Shown: positions 1 to 9,754, counted from the stretch's first letter. The stretch is 64,000 nt of DNA from Paenibacillus sp. FSL R7-0273 (GCF_000758625.1 NZ_CP009283.1:5653501-5717500); one strand, 5' to 3'. Program-made: numbers and translations. Notes: generated from the sequence alone by a model not told the origin.

Positions 1-542
1 ACAGGCTCATCGGCAATAATCAGCTTGGGCTTCAGGGCAATCGCGCGGGCAATCCCGATACGCTGGCGCTGGCCGCCGGAAAATTCATGCGGATATTTAA
101 GAACATTGTCCGCACTAAGGCCAACCTGCTCCAGCAGCTCCTGCACCCTCCGCATTTCCTCCTGCGGGGACAGCTTCTCGAAATTACGCAGCGGCTCAGC
201 GATAATATCCAGCACCCGTTTTTTCGGATTAAGCGAGGAATACGGGTCCTGAAAAATCATCTGTACTTCGCGGCGGATATTATCCTGCTTGCGGGCCCCT
301 CTGGAGGCCAGATCAATGCCTTCGAACAGGATGTTGCCGCCCGTAATCTGGTTCAGTCCGATGATGGCCCGGCCGGTAGTCGTTTTACCCGAGCCGGATT
401 CTCCGACAAGACCATAGGTCTGCCCTGCTTCGATAGAAAGGTTAACACGGTCAACCGCCTTGACTTCACCAACCTGACGGCTGAAAATCCCGCCTCTGAT
501 CGGAAAATGAACCTGCAAATCTTTAACTTCAAGCAATGCCAT
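1..542 (-). CDS. oppF: Oligopeptide/dipeptide ABC transporter ATP-binding protein (OppF/DppF type), partial
   Basis: The gene runs off the left edge, so only about the first 180 residues are present. Reading leftward from the ATG at 542 gives [14 protein letters not shown], then a Walker A motif GESGSGKTT, a Q-loop region MIFQDPYSSLNP, the ABC signature FSGGQRQRIG and a Walker B IIADEP at the edge. FQDPYSSLNP with this N-terminus is typical of OppF/DppF, the second ATPase of peptide importers; it would energise uptake of oligopeptides at the inner face of the membrane. The start overlaps the end of oppD by 14 bases, so the two are translationally coupled in one operon. Permease and binding-protein genes are not in the window, so the exact substrate (peptide, nickel or other) is unknown. 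Confidence 0.93.
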   Translation of the reverse strand, partial: MALLEVKDLQVHFPIRGGIFSRQVGEVKAVDRVNLSIEAGQTYGLVGESGSGKTTTGRAIIGLNQITGGNILFEGIDLASRGARKQDNIRREVQMIFQDPYSSLNPKKRVLDIIAEPLRNFEKLSPQEEMRRVQELLEQVGLSADNVLKYPHEFSGGQRQRIGIARAIALKPKLIIADEP

Positions 543-1551
543 TGGTGCCAGCCTCCTCCGTGCTCTCCGGGAAATGAAAATGTCTGTAGCAGGTGCAGCG
601 GACAAAGTGGCCCGGAGCAATTTCGTGCAGCTGCGGATTCTCCTCATGCGCGGAGGCATCAATCCATGGCGTTCTTGCTGCAAACCGGCAGCCGGTACGC
701 GGCAGGTTCTTGAGCGAAGGCACAATCCCCTGGATCACATGCAGCCTTGACTTGACTTCTTTTACTGTAGGAATGGAATTAAACAAGGATCTGGTGTACG
801 GATGCTGCGGATTAGAGGTCAGCGTGTAAATGTCGGCAATTTCAACAATCTGGCCGGCATACATGACTGCCACCCGGTCTGCCATCTCACTGACAACCCC
901 GAGATCATGGGTAATAAGAATAATTCCGGCCTCCATGTCCTCCTTCAGCTTCTTGATCAGCTCAAGAATCTGCAGCTGAATCGTCACATCGAGCGCAGTG
1001 GTCGGCTCATCGGCGAGGAGCAGCTGCGGACCGTTGGCAATCGCAATGGCGATAATGACCCGCTGGCGCATACCGCCGGATAATTCGTACGGATATTGAT
1101 GGTATGTATGTTCAGGGCGGGGGATGCCCACTTTGGTCAACAGATCAAGCACCTTTTCTTTTCTCTGTTTCTTGGAGAGGCCGGTATCGTGAAGCAGCAG
1201 TACTTCTTCAATCTGCTGGCCTATGATCATTAGCGGATTTAATGCAGCCAAAGGGTCCTGGAAAATCATCGACATTTCCTTGCCGCGGACCTTATTCAGC
1301 ATGCCGGGAGACATTTGGACAATATCCTGGCCTTTGTAAATTACTTTCCCTTCAATTCTTGCCTTTGTGTGCAGACCCATTATAGAAAAAGCAAGGGCGC
1401 TCTTACCCGACCCCGATTCTCCCACGATCGCCAGAATCTCATTCTTCTTCACCGTGAGCGTCACATCATCAACTGCAGCATAATAATCGTCTGCAATTCT
1501 GAAGGATGTCGTCAAATTCTCGATTCGCAGTAAATCTTCACTCAAATTCAT
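529..1551 (-). CDS. oppD: Oligopeptide ABC transporter ATP-binding protein (OppD/DppD type)
   Basis: About 340 residues. Visible motifs are Walker [21 protein letters not shown], signature LSGGMRQR, Walker B LLLADEPT, the H-loop ITHDLG, and the C-terminal oligopeptide-binding region ([20 protein letters not shown]). It pairs with OppF as the ATPase heterodimer of a peptide importer. I chose the ATG at 1551 (MNLSEDLL) because a purine-rich GGTG..AGGGTG sequence precedes it and family members begin near here; an ATG 66 bases upstream is open but lacks a good ribosome binding site. Oddity: the C-terminal segment usually reads GCRFxPRCPxAxxxC, but here it is [14 protein letters not shown], so two of the cysteines reported to bind an Fe-S cluster in related ATPases are Thr and Ser. 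Confidence 0.93.
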   Translation of the reverse strand: MNLSEDLLRIENLTTSFRIADDYYAAVDDVTLTVKKNEILAIVGESGSGKSALAFSIMGLHTKARIEGKVIYKGQDIVQMSPGMLNKVRGKEMSMIFQDPLAALNPLMIIGQQIEEVLLLHDTGLSKKQRKEKVLDLLTKVGIPRPEHTYHQYPYELSGGMRQRVIIAIAIANGPQLLLADEPTTALDVTIQLQILELIKKLKEDMEAGIILITHDLGVVSEMADRVAVMYAGQIVEIADIYTLTSNPQHPYTRSLFNSIPTVKEVKSRLHVIQGIVPSLKNLPRTGCRFAARTPWIDASAHEENPQLHEIAPGHFVRCTCYRHFHFPESTEEAGTNGIA

Positions 1552-1897
1552 CACCCTAACACCAGGATTTTTTATAAAGGGCAGGAAGATGTCACATACA
1601 GTAACCCTACCAACCAACTGTACTTTAAATTTTAGGATTATTATGGAAGCAATCCCTGAATGTTAGAGTTTATTCTAATTGACTCATGGTAAATTATCAA
1701 TCATTTTTCAATAAAAAAATATTTTCATGTTAATTAATATGACAAATACGACAAATTTCGACTTCGAAATTAGGGAATTTGTCATTTTTTGCATTTATTT
1801 TGCGTAGCATCCTAAGGATACAGGTGATCATGAGAGGAAAAGCCGCAAGCCCGAATATACCGGCACCTGCGGCTCTGGTTCTAACACTTAGACAGCA
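1552..1897. promoter_or_regulatory. Intergenic region between the cellulase operon and opp; candidate operator
   Basis: 346 bases, strongly AT-rich in the middle, no credible ORF. It contains the cellulase terminator (1841-1874) and an arrangement of GACAAAT boxes: direct copies at 1741-1747 and 1750-1756, and an inverted copy ATTTGTC at 1777-1783. Nested between them is the palindrome AATTTCGA-CT-TCGAAATT at 1754-1771. This sits about 200 bases upstream of the oppD start, so it could be an operator for the opp operon; that role is inference. I could not fix a convincing -35/-10 pair. Confidence 0.4.
1841..1874 (-). terminator. Rho-independent terminator of the cellulase operon
   Basis: A perfect 7-bp stem, AGCCGCA at 1841-1847 with TGCGGCT at 1868-1874, enclosing a partly paired loop. 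Read on the minus strand the stem is followed by TTTTCC. It lies 24 bases beyond the GH48 stop codon. Confidence 0.7.
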
Positions 1898-4885
1898 TTA
1901 AGGCTCCAGCCCCCATGCCAGTGTACCGTTCAAGTACAGCGGCACGCGTTCCCAGTCCGAGAACGAAATTTTGGACGGATCATATGAATAGTCACCAGCT
2001 TCGTTATAATTGCTCCAGTCTGTTTTATTGATGCGAAGCTGGATTTCCCCGGTATTGGCTCCCGGAGCCAGGCTTCCTGCACCTGCTGTAAAAGAAATCT
2101 CCACATAATAATCCGCACCTGTTGCCGCAGGAGTAAGCTTTACAAAACCTCCGAGTACATTACTTCCGCCCAATGTCGCATAATCCACATTAAACTGCTG
2201 ATCTTTCTCGCCATCGATCGTGTAATAATAGCGCAGCTTCACGTCCTTGAGCGACACGGAAGTCGTACCGTTGTTCACGATCCGCAGCTGCGGCCGGAAT
2301 TGGTTATCCCCCGGATTGGTATCACTGGTCTTGTACTGTACCACCAGATCTCCTACGGCCGGAATAGGTACCGCAGCCGGTTTGACGCTCACCTCTGGAG
2401 AGTCCGGGCTCGTTCCGGTGCTGTTAGAGGCACTGACAACGTAATAATAAGTCGTTCCGTTCACTATAGTAGTGTCACTGTAAGTTACCTGCGTAACTGA
2501 AGCAACATCCGTGTACGGGCCTCCGCTCGTAACCGCCCGTTTCACGGTATAGCTGTCCGCACCGTTCACCTTATTCCAGCTTAGCAGAGCACTGTTGTTA
2601 CCTGCAGTCGCATTAGGCTTGGACGGTGCTTTGGGAGCAGCCGGCTCAACCGGTCCGTTACTGTCGTTAATCAGCCGGTCATATTCGGCATAGGCTGTTG
2701 CCATATCTACCTGGGACCAGAAACGGTGGTAGGTAAATTCAGGCGCCCCGTTATCCCATTGCTTGGTAACGGTATTGTAAGAGGAGTTGTATTTATCAAG
2801 CAGATACTGCCAGTCAGGATCGTTCACGATATCCGGACGGATATCTGTATAGCTGGCATAAACACCGCTTCCCCCTTTGGCTGGGTCGGATGGAACTGTA
2901 GCACTGCCCGGAATGGCATTACCCTGTCCGAATGTTCCTGTCCAGCCGCTTGGGAAATAGACTTCCTTGGTAAAGTAGCGGAAATAATCGCCGCGGCTCT
3001 CCGTTGTCGCAATGCCTACTCCGTCATTATAGCCCCAGGCGGTATCCAGCAAAGCCTTAGCCAGCTGTTGCGCCTGCCCGCCAAGAGCGGTATAGCTACC
3101 GTGCTCAGCCTGCGTACCGGCAGCAAAGAAGGTAAGCGCCTTAATATAGCTGCCAAGCACGCCGGTATCCTGGCTCGGATTCTTGGTAACGGCCTTTAAA
3201 TTACTGTTGCCGTCACTGGCTGCGAAGCTGGTCCAGGTATCCGGCTGGCCCGCCCACTCCACATTTCCGGGAATCCAGAACTCTCCCGGAGCGGCAACTG
3301 TAGCTACCTGCGGGTTATCTCCTCCGAGAATACGGTTGCCCGCACTATCCAGATAATACCCCTCAGCATCTGTTACTGGTCTGCTTCCGGCAAAAGCATA
3401 ATCCGATGACCAGTCCACCCAATTCTCTATAACCTGTTTAGCCATCCGAAAGTTCTCCGAGGAAGTATCCCCGCTTGAAGCGAGAATATAATACAGCTCA
3501 GCTATGCGTTCAACACTCCATGCCTGCATCCCGAACCAGTTGTTGGACGGGGGATCATGATAGACCGGCGCATCGTCATAGGCCATGCCGTAGAAAGTGC
3601 TCGTACCTGCCGGATAGGCTTTATAAGCGCCGTCATAGCTGTTGGTTGCACCTCCGGCAATTGCACCTTCGGAAGATTGCAGCCAGGTATAGAATTCAAG
3701 CTGGCGCTTCAGAGAATTGCTCCAGTCCTGTCCGGCCGTTGCTGAAGAGGGAACAAGTCCTCCCTCCGGATCAGAAAGCGCATAGGCGGCAACTACATTC
3801 TGATAGCCCTGATGCGCATGGCTGGCACCAATTCTCCAGGCCCAGTTACCGCTCTGGCCGAGCCCGCCGCCCCAGGCTGTGTACCAGGCAAGCAGGTATT
3901 GATTAGAATCCTTGCCGGTTCCCGCTTCAGGAGTTCCGTCGGCACCGCTGCCAACCTTCTGAAAATATTTGTCGTACATGCCATACCGGAGATAGTCGCC
4001 CATCTTCTTGGCCTTATTCAGATAGACGGTATTGTTGTAGCCGAGCTCCTTGGCCCAGTACATCGCCTGTACAGCCCGCGCATCAGCATCAGTGGCATTG
4101 GTGTAGCGCCACTGGGCGGAAGGCACGCTGCTCTCTTTGGTGAACAGGCTTATGAAGCCTTCATTCGCTTTACCGAATGCTTTGTTATCCTGTGATGGAT
4201 GCGGGACTGCTTCCCACACGGATTCCTGCTCGCCCCGCTGAAAAGTATTTACATAGGCGGCAGTATGTGACGGATTGAGCAGGTTGCCAAATCCGTACCA
4301 GTTGTCCACGTCCACCAGCCAATGCATCAGGTAGGTCTGGTTGTTGCCGTAAGCCGCCTTCAGCTCCGCATCCAGCGGGTCCTTCCCTGCGGCGTACTTA
4401 CCGCTTAACAAGCTGGGATACTGATCCGGCTGGGCAAATTCTGAAGCATATGTGGCCGGGCTGTTCGGATTGTAAAAGCTCATTGTCGGCTGCTCCTGCA
4501 CGCCGTCGCCTTCATTTATTGGAATAATATACTTTTCCATATTGTCCCAGGCTTCTTCCAGCTTACTCCAGTCTCCGGTATGATGGCCATACAGAACTTC
4601 GAGCCACATCCAGTAGCTGTAAGCTTCCGAGGTCGTCATATGCCCGTAATCAGGAGCCTCGCTCATCAGCGTCTCTACTGCATGGTAGGGTATGCCCTCT
4701 GCTGAGAAGTACCCGTTAACCGGATCCTTCAGCTGGGCATACAATTGCAGGAACCGTGTCTCTTCTGCGGAGGCGGCTTTGGCGGTTTGGGGGCTCAGGG
4801 TACACAGACCGCTAATAAGGGAGAGAAATAGAATTGAGGCCATGATCAAAGAAACAGGCTTCTTGCATAAGCTCAATTTCATCAT
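1898..4885 (-). CDS. Secreted GH48 exo-cellulase (reducing-end cellobiohydrolase) with FN3 and CBM3
   Basis: About 995 residues from the ATG at 4885 (ATGATGAAA; the second ATG at 4882 is equally possible), preceded by AGAGGAAG 10 bases upstream; the ORF is open 63 bases further but that part looks like spurious N-terminus. Order: signal peptide (KLSLCKK then a hydrophobic stretch, cleavage near AKAASA); GH48 catalytic domain of about 690 residues, including TTSEAYSYWMWLE, which holds the catalytic acid Glu of this family; a linker; one FN3 domain; and a C-terminal CBM3 of about 150 residues (GDLVVQY to AWGLEP). GH48 enzymes cut cellobiose processively from cellulose reducing ends and act with GH9 endoglucanases, which matches the gene 28 bases upstream. 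There is no dockerin, so this is a free-enzyme system rather than a cellulosome. Confidence 0.96.
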   Translation of the reverse strand: MMKLSLCKKPVSLIMASILFLSLISGLCTLSPQTAKAASAEETRFLQLYAQLKDPVNGYFSAEGIPYHAVETLMSEAPDYGHMTTSEAYSYWMWLEVLYGHHTGDWSKLEEAWDNMEKYIIPINEGDGVQEQPTMSFYNPNSPATYASEFAQPDQYPSLLSGKYAAGKDPLDAELKAAYGNNQTYLMHWLVDVDNWYGFGNLLNPSHTAAYVNTFQRGEQESVWEAVPHPSQDNKAFGKANEGFISLFTKESSVPSAQWRYTNATDADARAVQAMYWAKELGYNNTVYLNKAKKMGDYLRYGMYDKYFQKVGSGADGTPEAGTGKDSNQYLLAWYTAWGGGLGQSGNWAWRIGASHAHQGYQNVVAAYALSDPEGGLVPSSATAGQDWSNSLKRQLEFYTWLQSSEGAIAGGATNSYDGAYKAYPAGTSTFYGMAYDDAPVYHDPPSNNWFGMQAWSVERIAELYYILASSGDTSSENFRMAKQVIENWVDWSSDYAFAGSRPVTDAEGYYLDSAGNRILGGDNPQVATVAAPGEFWIPGNVEWAGQPDTWTSFAASDGNSNLKAVTKNPSQDTGVLGSYIKALTFFAAGTQAEHGSYTALGGQAQQLAKALLDTAWGYNDGVGIATTESRGDYFRYFTKEVYFPSGWTGTFGQGNAIPGSATVPSDPAKGGSGVYASYTDIRPDIVNDPDWQYLLDKYNSSYNTVTKQWDNGAPEFTYHRFWSQVDMATAYAEYDRLINDSNGPVEPAAPKAPSKPNATAGNNSALLSWNKVNGADSYTVKRAVTSGGPYTDVASVTQVTYSDTTIVNGTTYYYVVSASNSTGTSPDSPEVSVKPAAVPIPAVGDLVVQYKTSDTNPGDNQFRPQLRIVNNGTTSVSLKDVKLRYYYTIDGEKDQQFNVDYATLGGSNVLGGFVKLTPAATGADYYVEISFTAGAGSLAPGANTGEIQLRINKTDWSNYNEAGDYSYDPSKISFSDWERVPLYLNGTLAWGLEP

Positions 4886-4913
4886 TGTAGGCAGACTTCC
4901 TCTCTTGGATAAA

Positions 4914-7652
4914 TTATGGTTCCAATCCCCAGACAAGTGCTCCGTCACGGTACAATGTTACTTTGCTCCATTCAGCAAAGGCTGATTGTGTTCCGCTGTA
5001 GGAATAATCATCCGTTTCGTTATAGCTGCTCCAGTCCGTCTTATTGGTGCGTGCCTGGATTTCTCCGCTGTTGCCTCCGGCTGCAATACTTCCCGCACCC
5101 GTGCCAAAAGATATTTCCAGATAAGAATCCGCTCCGCTCTTCGACGGCTCCAGCTTGACAAACGTTCCGTTCACATTACCGCTGCCAACCACCGCATAAT
5201 CACAATGGAACTGCTGGGGCTTATCCCCGTCAACGGTAAAGTAGTAGCGTAGCTTCAGTCCGCTCAGCGGCACTGCTGTAGTGCCCGTATTCACGATACG
5301 CAATTGCGGACGCATCTGCCCGTCCCCGGTATTCGAATCGTTGTTACGGTATTCTACCCGCAAATCACCGGTTGCCGGAGGCGGTACATCCTGCGGTGTG
5401 GCATTGACTTGTAGAGACCCAACGCTCTCTCCTACATTGTTAGATGCAGTTATTACATAATAATAAGTCGTTCCGTTAACCACACTGCTGTCTGTGTAGG
5501 CGCTGGTGCCTCCTGCCACATTCGCAATTGCAGTATACGGTCCGCCGCTTACCTCTGCCCGCTTGACTGCGTATCCGGTTGCACTGCTGACCTTATTCCA
5601 GGACAGGCTGACGCTGGCATTCCCTGCAGTGACTGCAACATTAGTAGGACGTGCCGGTGCCTGCGGCTCACCCGGCTGGCCGCCTCCGGGCGGCATTTCG
5701 CCAAATACATGGACTCCTGCATCAAACACCGGAATGTTCGCCATTTTTACCGGCAAAGCTCCTCCGCCTGCTATTCCCTGATAAGAGAAGTCATTCGAAT
5801 TATTCCAGAATGCCGTATTCTGCGGTCCGGCAATCCGGAACTGTACCTCCTTGCGGTAAGCAGATTGGCCTCCCGGATAAATGAGAGTTCCGGTAAAATC
5901 TACCTTGGTGTAATAAATATGATTCGCTTCATCGTACGGAAGGAGTGCAGATACCGTTGCACCCTGATTATATCCGCCAGCCGTTACTGTAATGTCCTCA
6001 GGTCCATACCCGGCTGCTGCTGCTTCACTTAAATCCAGGTAGTAATGGAATGACATGGATTTACTGGCCCGGGCCGGCCAGCCGGAACGGTTGTTAATAA
6101 CCGCACGGATCTCCACAAAATGGCTGCCGCTGGCATTCACTGAGGCCTCAACAAACATTTCATCCTCCGGTGTTTCAGCTGCCGGAAAGGAGGAAAGCGG
6201 CTGCTGTCCCTGCCCGTGCAGTGTCATCATTTTGGCTAAGGCTCCTGTGAACGCTGCATTGTAATCGGTTGCAACTTCATTGGAGACATAATCGCTGATG
6301 GTATCGGAATAGGTGTCTATCTTGGAAGGGCCTCCCACCAAAGCGCCATAAAGGATATGACGGTGATTAGCCGGAGTCGACTGGCTGTCGCTCCATGAGC
6401 CATGGGAAGTCCTGTGATGCGGATGCTCAGGCGCATTATTGCCAAAGCCGATTACGTAGCTACTGTTCCGCGGATTGTCGCCCAGCATATAGGTGATCTG
6501 CCGTTCAGCAAATGAGCGTGCCTGTTCTGCTTTTACAGGATCGTTGACCCAGTCTGCATAGACAAAAGCCAGAAAAGCATGGTTGGCAGCATATCTCAAT
6601 GCCCCCCACTGATCAAGATGCGCAAGCCCGCCTGGAGTGTATGCTACGCGGTCACCTGTGCCGTTTACGCCGGTAGTCCAGTACTGCATGTTGCGTTCGG
6701 TGGATTGAATGAACTTCGTGTCACCGGTAATACGCGACAGCAGCAGCTGTGCACCATAATGCTTGTCATCCCAGGACTGTGTCCACTGATAGCCCCATTG
6801 CCCTGACTGGTTCGTGCCCCACAGATTGCTGGCGGCAACGGCCTTGTCCAAGTAGGTCTGCTCGCCGGTTGCCAGATACAGCCAGACCCCGCCCCAGCTC
6901 AGTTCGTCGGCATAGCCGCTCCATGAATTGTAATACTGCTTGGCATCCGTAATGCTGTCTGAATAGGAGCCCCGGTAGGTATCAGCGAAGGTATAGAGCT
7001 GTCTTGCATGCACCAGCAGCTCATCCGCATACGCAGCGTCCGAATCCCTGAAGATGATCGAGGCCGAAGCCAGCGCCGCAGCGGTTTCTGCTGCGAGATC
7101 AGAGCCGGGATGAGCTGCGTCAATTTTGTAGGAGGGACGCTGCATCTGCATCACTTCTGCCGCTCCCCACCAATTATGATCTGCCGTCCCGTTGCCAACC
7201 TGCCCCCATAGCTCATTAGGAGCTGTGTGCGCCTTCATGAAGTAATCAGTTGCCCAGCGGATATTATCCAGGATTTCCTCCAGCTGACCAGCTTGTGTAT
7301 ACCCGTCCTTGTACTCATAGACTGACCATGCCAGCATTGTAGCTGTATATGCCATAGGAAATCCGAACTTCACATGATCTCCCGCATCATACCAGCCGCC
7401 TGTCAGATCATGACCCGCATCCGCACCGTCCAGCATCCCGGAGTCTCCCCGCCACTCTACACGGTTATTCTCCGGCAGCTTGCCGGAACGCTGTGTTTCG
7501 TAAAAATAAATAGATTTCTGCAGTGCCTCTGCATAATTATAACCGTTTGCCGCCGCTGTCCCCACAGCCGGATGAATGGCAGTCCCTGTAAATGTAACCG
7601 CTAACATAAAGCTCAAGGATAAAGCCCAGCCTTTCCTGATCCCTTTGCCCAT
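4914..7652 (-). CDS. Secreted GH9 processive endoglucanase with CBM3c, FN3 and CBM3
   Basis: 912 residues. Order: signal peptide (GIRKGW then a hydrophobic core, to about residue 35); GH9 catalytic domain (about 36-480); CBM3c fused to it (about 490-640); FN3 (about 668-755); C-terminal CBM3 (about 760-912). Catalytic motifs are visible: GGWYDAGDHVKFGFP carries the Asp nucleophile/base pair, HHRTSHGSW the conserved His, and SNEVATDYNAAF the acid Glu. GH9 plus CBM3c is the architecture of processive endoglucanases such as CelZ of Clostridium stercorarium. GGAGGG lies 12 bases before the ATG. It is the first gene of a GH9-GH48 operon; together they supply internal and reducing-end attack on crystalline cellulose. 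Its FN3-CBM3 tail is closely related in sequence to that of the GH48 gene. Confidence 0.97.
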   Translation of the reverse strand: MGKGIRKGWALSLSFMLAVTFTGTAIHPAVGTAAANGYNYAEALQKSIYFYETQRSGKLPENNRVEWRGDSGMLDGADAGHDLTGGWYDAGDHVKFGFPMAYTATMLAWSVYEYKDGYTQAGQLEEILDNIRWATDYFMKAHTAPNELWGQVGNGTADHNWWGAAEVMQMQRPSYKIDAAHPGSDLAAETAAALASASIIFRDSDAAYADELLVHARQLYTFADTYRGSYSDSITDAKQYYNSWSGYADELSWGGVWLYLATGEQTYLDKAVAASNLWGTNQSGQWGYQWTQSWDDKHYGAQLLLSRITGDTKFIQSTERNMQYWTTGVNGTGDRVAYTPGGLAHLDQWGALRYAANHAFLAFVYADWVNDPVKAEQARSFAERQITYMLGDNPRNSSYVIGFGNNAPEHPHHRTSHGSWSDSQSTPANHRHILYGALVGGPSKIDTYSDTISDYVSNEVATDYNAAFTGALAKMMTLHGQGQQPLSSFPAAETPEDEMFVEASVNASGSHFVEIRAVINNRSGWPARASKSMSFHYYLDLSEAAAAGYGPEDITVTAGGYNQGATVSALLPYDEANHIYYTKVDFTGTLIYPGGQSAYRKEVQFRIAGPQNTAFWNNSNDFSYQGIAGGGALPVKMANIPVFDAGVHVFGEMPPGGGQPGEPQAPARPTNVAVTAGNASVSLSWNKVSSATGYAVKRAEVSGGPYTAIANVAGGTSAYTDSSVVNGTTYYYVITASNNVGESVGSLQVNATPQDVPPPATGDLRVEYRNNDSNTGDGQMRPQLRIVNTGTTAVPLSGLKLRYYFTVDGDKPQQFHCDYAVVGSGNVNGTFVKLEPSKSGADSYLEISFGTGAGSIAAGGNSGEIQARTNKTDWSSYNETDDYSYSGTQSAFAEWSKVTLYRDGALVWGLEP

Positions 7653-7797
7653 CCTAGCCCTGCTCCCTCCAATTCATATTTTCACTTCTGTCCATAGCAT
7701 ATCTGCACTGCGCCTCCCCAGATGGACCATCCATTACAACAAATAAAATGTCAGAAGAATCTTCCACCTCGCTTTCAACGTGCATTTCATGGTCTAA

Positions 7798-7826
7798 TTC
7801 TTAGGATGATTTTCTTTCTATGTAAA
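7798..7826 (-). promoter_or_regulatory. Candidate promoter of the GH9-GH48 operon
   Basis: On the minus strand TTTACA (7821-7826) and TAAGAA (7798-7803) are separated by exactly 17 bases, giving a leader of about 140 bases before the GH9 start. The -35 region touches an AT palindrome ATATAT-ACC-ATATAT (7826-7840) that could be an operator. The rest of the 383-base gap 7653-8035 holds only the rarA terminator. The -10 is a weak match, so this is tentative. Confidence 0.35.
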
Positions 7827-7935
7827 TATATACCATATATCCGAGAGCTTTTCTATATGACTATAGTAGTATTTTCCAGAAAAATAGCAGCTTTTGTAAC
7901 TCAATGCAATGCAAATCATACGGACTGAAAGAAAA

Positions 7936-7986
7936 AGCCGCTCCTCGCGCCAAAGGATTACCATCTCCCCCAGCCAAGCAGCGGCT
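7936..7986 (-). terminator. Terminator downstream of rarA
   Basis: AGCCGCT (7936-7942) pairs with AGCGGCT (7980-7986) around a 37-base loop. On the minus strand the stem runs into TTTTTC. It lies 50 bases past the rarA stop and isolates the cellulase operon from rarA transcription. Confidence 0.7.
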
Positions 7987-8035
7987 CTTATCCTATTTGT
8001 TACTTCCCGGGCGGTTCAAGTAGTAATTCTCCGGC

Positions 8036-9340
8036 TTATTGCCCGCGCCGCAGCCTTTGGTTATGCCGGATCTTAGCTTCGTTGCCCTGCTCGGTGGCCT
8101 CATAGAACACCTTGCCGGCAATCTGCTTCGGCAAATACTCCTGGCGGACATAGTGGCCCGGGTAATTATGCGGGTACTGGTACCCTTCATGCCCCAGCTT
8201 TGCTGCGCCTTTATAGTGCGTATCGCGTAAATGCAGCGGCACCTCCGCAGACTTCAGCTCTTCGAGAGTATTCATGACGTTAGCGATTGCTGCAACCACC
8301 GCATCGGATTTTGGGCTTTCGACTGCGAACAGAATCGCCTGGGTTACATTGAGCCTTGCCTCCGGCCAGCCGTTGTTGCGGTAGGCGTCCAGCGCACTGA
8401 CCGCCTGGACCATGGCCTGCGGGTTGGCCAGGCCGATATCCTCGCTGCAGGCTGCAATCAGCCGGCGGATAAAGGTCATCGGGTCCATGCCGAGCTTCTC
8501 GACGGCATACAGGAACCAGAACAGCGCGGCGTCACTGGAGCCGCGGATGCTTTTGTGGAAGGCGGACAGCACATCGTATTGGGTGGACTCGTCCGCCTTG
8601 ACAATCGGCCGGCGGATGGACTCCTCCGCCACAGCCAGTGTGATGTGCACACTGCCGTCCGGCTCCGGCGCCGTAGTCATCGCCGCCAGCTCCAGCGCGT
8701 TGAGCGCCCGCCGGATGTCGCCGTTTGCCATCGCTGCAATGTGCAGCAGCGCGTCTTCATCGGCCGCAAGCCGCATGAAGCCAAGCCCGTGCTGCTCATC
8801 GGCCAGTGCCCGCCGCATCGCTGCCATGCTGTGCTCGCTGGTCAGCGATTCCAGCTGGAAAAGCGTGGAGCGGCTCATCAGGGCCCCGTTCACATAGTGG
8901 AACGGGTTCTCTGTCGTCGCGCCGATAAAGATAATGGTGCCCTTCTCAACGGCAGGCAGCAGCGCATCCTGCCGGGAGCTGTTAAAACGGTGCACCTCAT
9001 CCAGAAACAGAATCGTCTTAGTGCCGTAAAGCGCCTTGCTGCTCTGGGCGCGGTCGATCACCTCCCGCACATCCTTGACAGAGGCTTCAACCGCATTAAG
9101 CCGGACGAACTCGCCCTGCGTGTGCTTGGAAATGATATGCGCCAGCGTTGTTTTGCCGCAGCCCGGAGGGCCATATAAAAGAATCGACGAAACCTGGTCA
9201 GCCTCGATCGCCCTGCGCAGCAGCTTGCCCGGCCCGATAATATGCTCCTGGCCAATATATTCATCTAGACTTTGCGGACGCATACGGTCGGCAAGCAGCC
9301 GTCCGCCTCCGCTATTGTCCCCGAGTGAGAATAAATCCAT
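8036..9340 (-). CDS. rarA: Replication-associated recombination ATPase RarA (MgsA)
   Basis: 434 residues, full length. An AAA+ clamp-loader-like ATPase that acts at stalled replication forks. Motifs: [16 protein letters not shown] at the N-terminus, Walker [10 protein letters not shown], Walker [10 protein letters not shown], sensor 1 GATTENP, then the MgsA C-terminal tetramerisation region with [10 protein letters not shown] and [15 protein letters not shown], a signature of this family. It resembles RuvB (encoded near 43 kb) only in the AAA+ core. Start ATG with AAGGAAG 7 bases upstream. In Bacillus the orthologue (yrvN) lies just after aspS-tcdA; here four genes separate them. Confidence 0.96.
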   Translation of the reverse strand: MDLFSLGDNSGGGRLLADRMRPQSLDEYIGQEHIIGPGKLLRRAIEADQVSSILLYGPPGCGKTTLAHIISKHTQGEFVRLNAVEASVKDVREVIDRAQSSKALYGTKTILFLDEVHRFNSSRQDALLPAVEKGTIIFIGATTENPFHYVNGALMSRSTLFQLESLTSEHSMAAMRRALADEQHGLGFMRLAADEDALLHIAAMANGDIRRALNALELAAMTTAPEPDGSVHITLAVAEESIRRPIVKADESTQYDVLSAFHKSIRGSSDAALFWFLYAVEKLGMDPMTFIRRLIAACSEDIGLANPQAMVQAVSALDAYRNNGWPEARLNVTQAILFAVESPKSDAVVAAIANVMNTLEELKSAEVPLHLRDTHYKGAAKLGHEGYQYPHNYPGHYVRQEYLPKQIAGKVFYEATEQGNEAKIRHNQRLRRGQ

Positions 9341-9415
9341 AAGTCCACTTCCTTGCTGTTAACTTTCAGACATGCAGCGCCTGAATACCTCCCCCTATCA
9401 TACCACAAAACATAG

Positions 9416-9458
9416 AAAGAGCATGACCTCGCTCTCTTCAGCGGGTGCCATGCTCTTT
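9416..9458 (-). terminator. Terminator of the HTH gene upstream of rarA
   Basis: A perfect 10-bp stem, AAAGAGCATG (9416-9425) with CATGCTCTTT (9449-9458). On the minus strand it is followed by CTATGTTTTG. It lies just beyond the small HTH gene and upstream of rarA. Confidence 0.75.
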
Positions 9459-9472
9459 GTTCAAATTTCAGG

Positions 9473-9754
9473 CTAGCGGTTCATCGCCAGCCGCATTTTT
9501 GAAATAATCTTGCGGATGCTTTCTTCCGAGAGGTGATATCTCTTCTGCAGCTCGTTCACCGAGCAGCCGCTGCTGTGACTGCAGAAAATCTCTTTGTTGC
9601 GGCTGGCAATCTCCTGCCTGGAGCCGCTGTTCTCACCCCATCTTACCCGTTGCTCCGTCTTCTTCGGGATGTATAGCAATTCACCTTGAATGTATCCCTG
9701 AAGCTCTTCGAGCAGGCCCGGGGGGAGCACATCCTTTCCATTTACATAACTCAC
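9473..9754 (-). CDS. Small HTH protein of the CD3324 family
   Basis: 93 residues starting at a GTG with GGAGG nine bases upstream. The N-terminal half (MSYVNGKDVLPPGLLEELQ, YIPKK, WGENSGSRQEI, RNKEIF) and the C-terminal helix-turn-helix (SVNELQKRYHLSEESIRKII) match the pattern of the CD3324 family, small proteins related to the DNA-binding part of Mor-type activators. Function is not established. It probably binds DNA. Two short ORFs with strong ribosome binding sites and several hairpins lie directly upstream, suggesting regulated expression. Confidence 0.75.
   Translation of the reverse strand: MSYVNGKDVLPPGLLEELQGYIQGELLYIPKKTEQRVRWGENSGSRQEIASRNKEIFCSHSSGCSVNELQKRYHLSEESIRKIISKMRLAMNR

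Noticed and set aside
8231..9178. 315-codon plus-strand frame opposite rarA
   Set aside because: Antisense shadow of a well-conserved gene; composition is Arg/His/Gln-rich as expected for such shadows.
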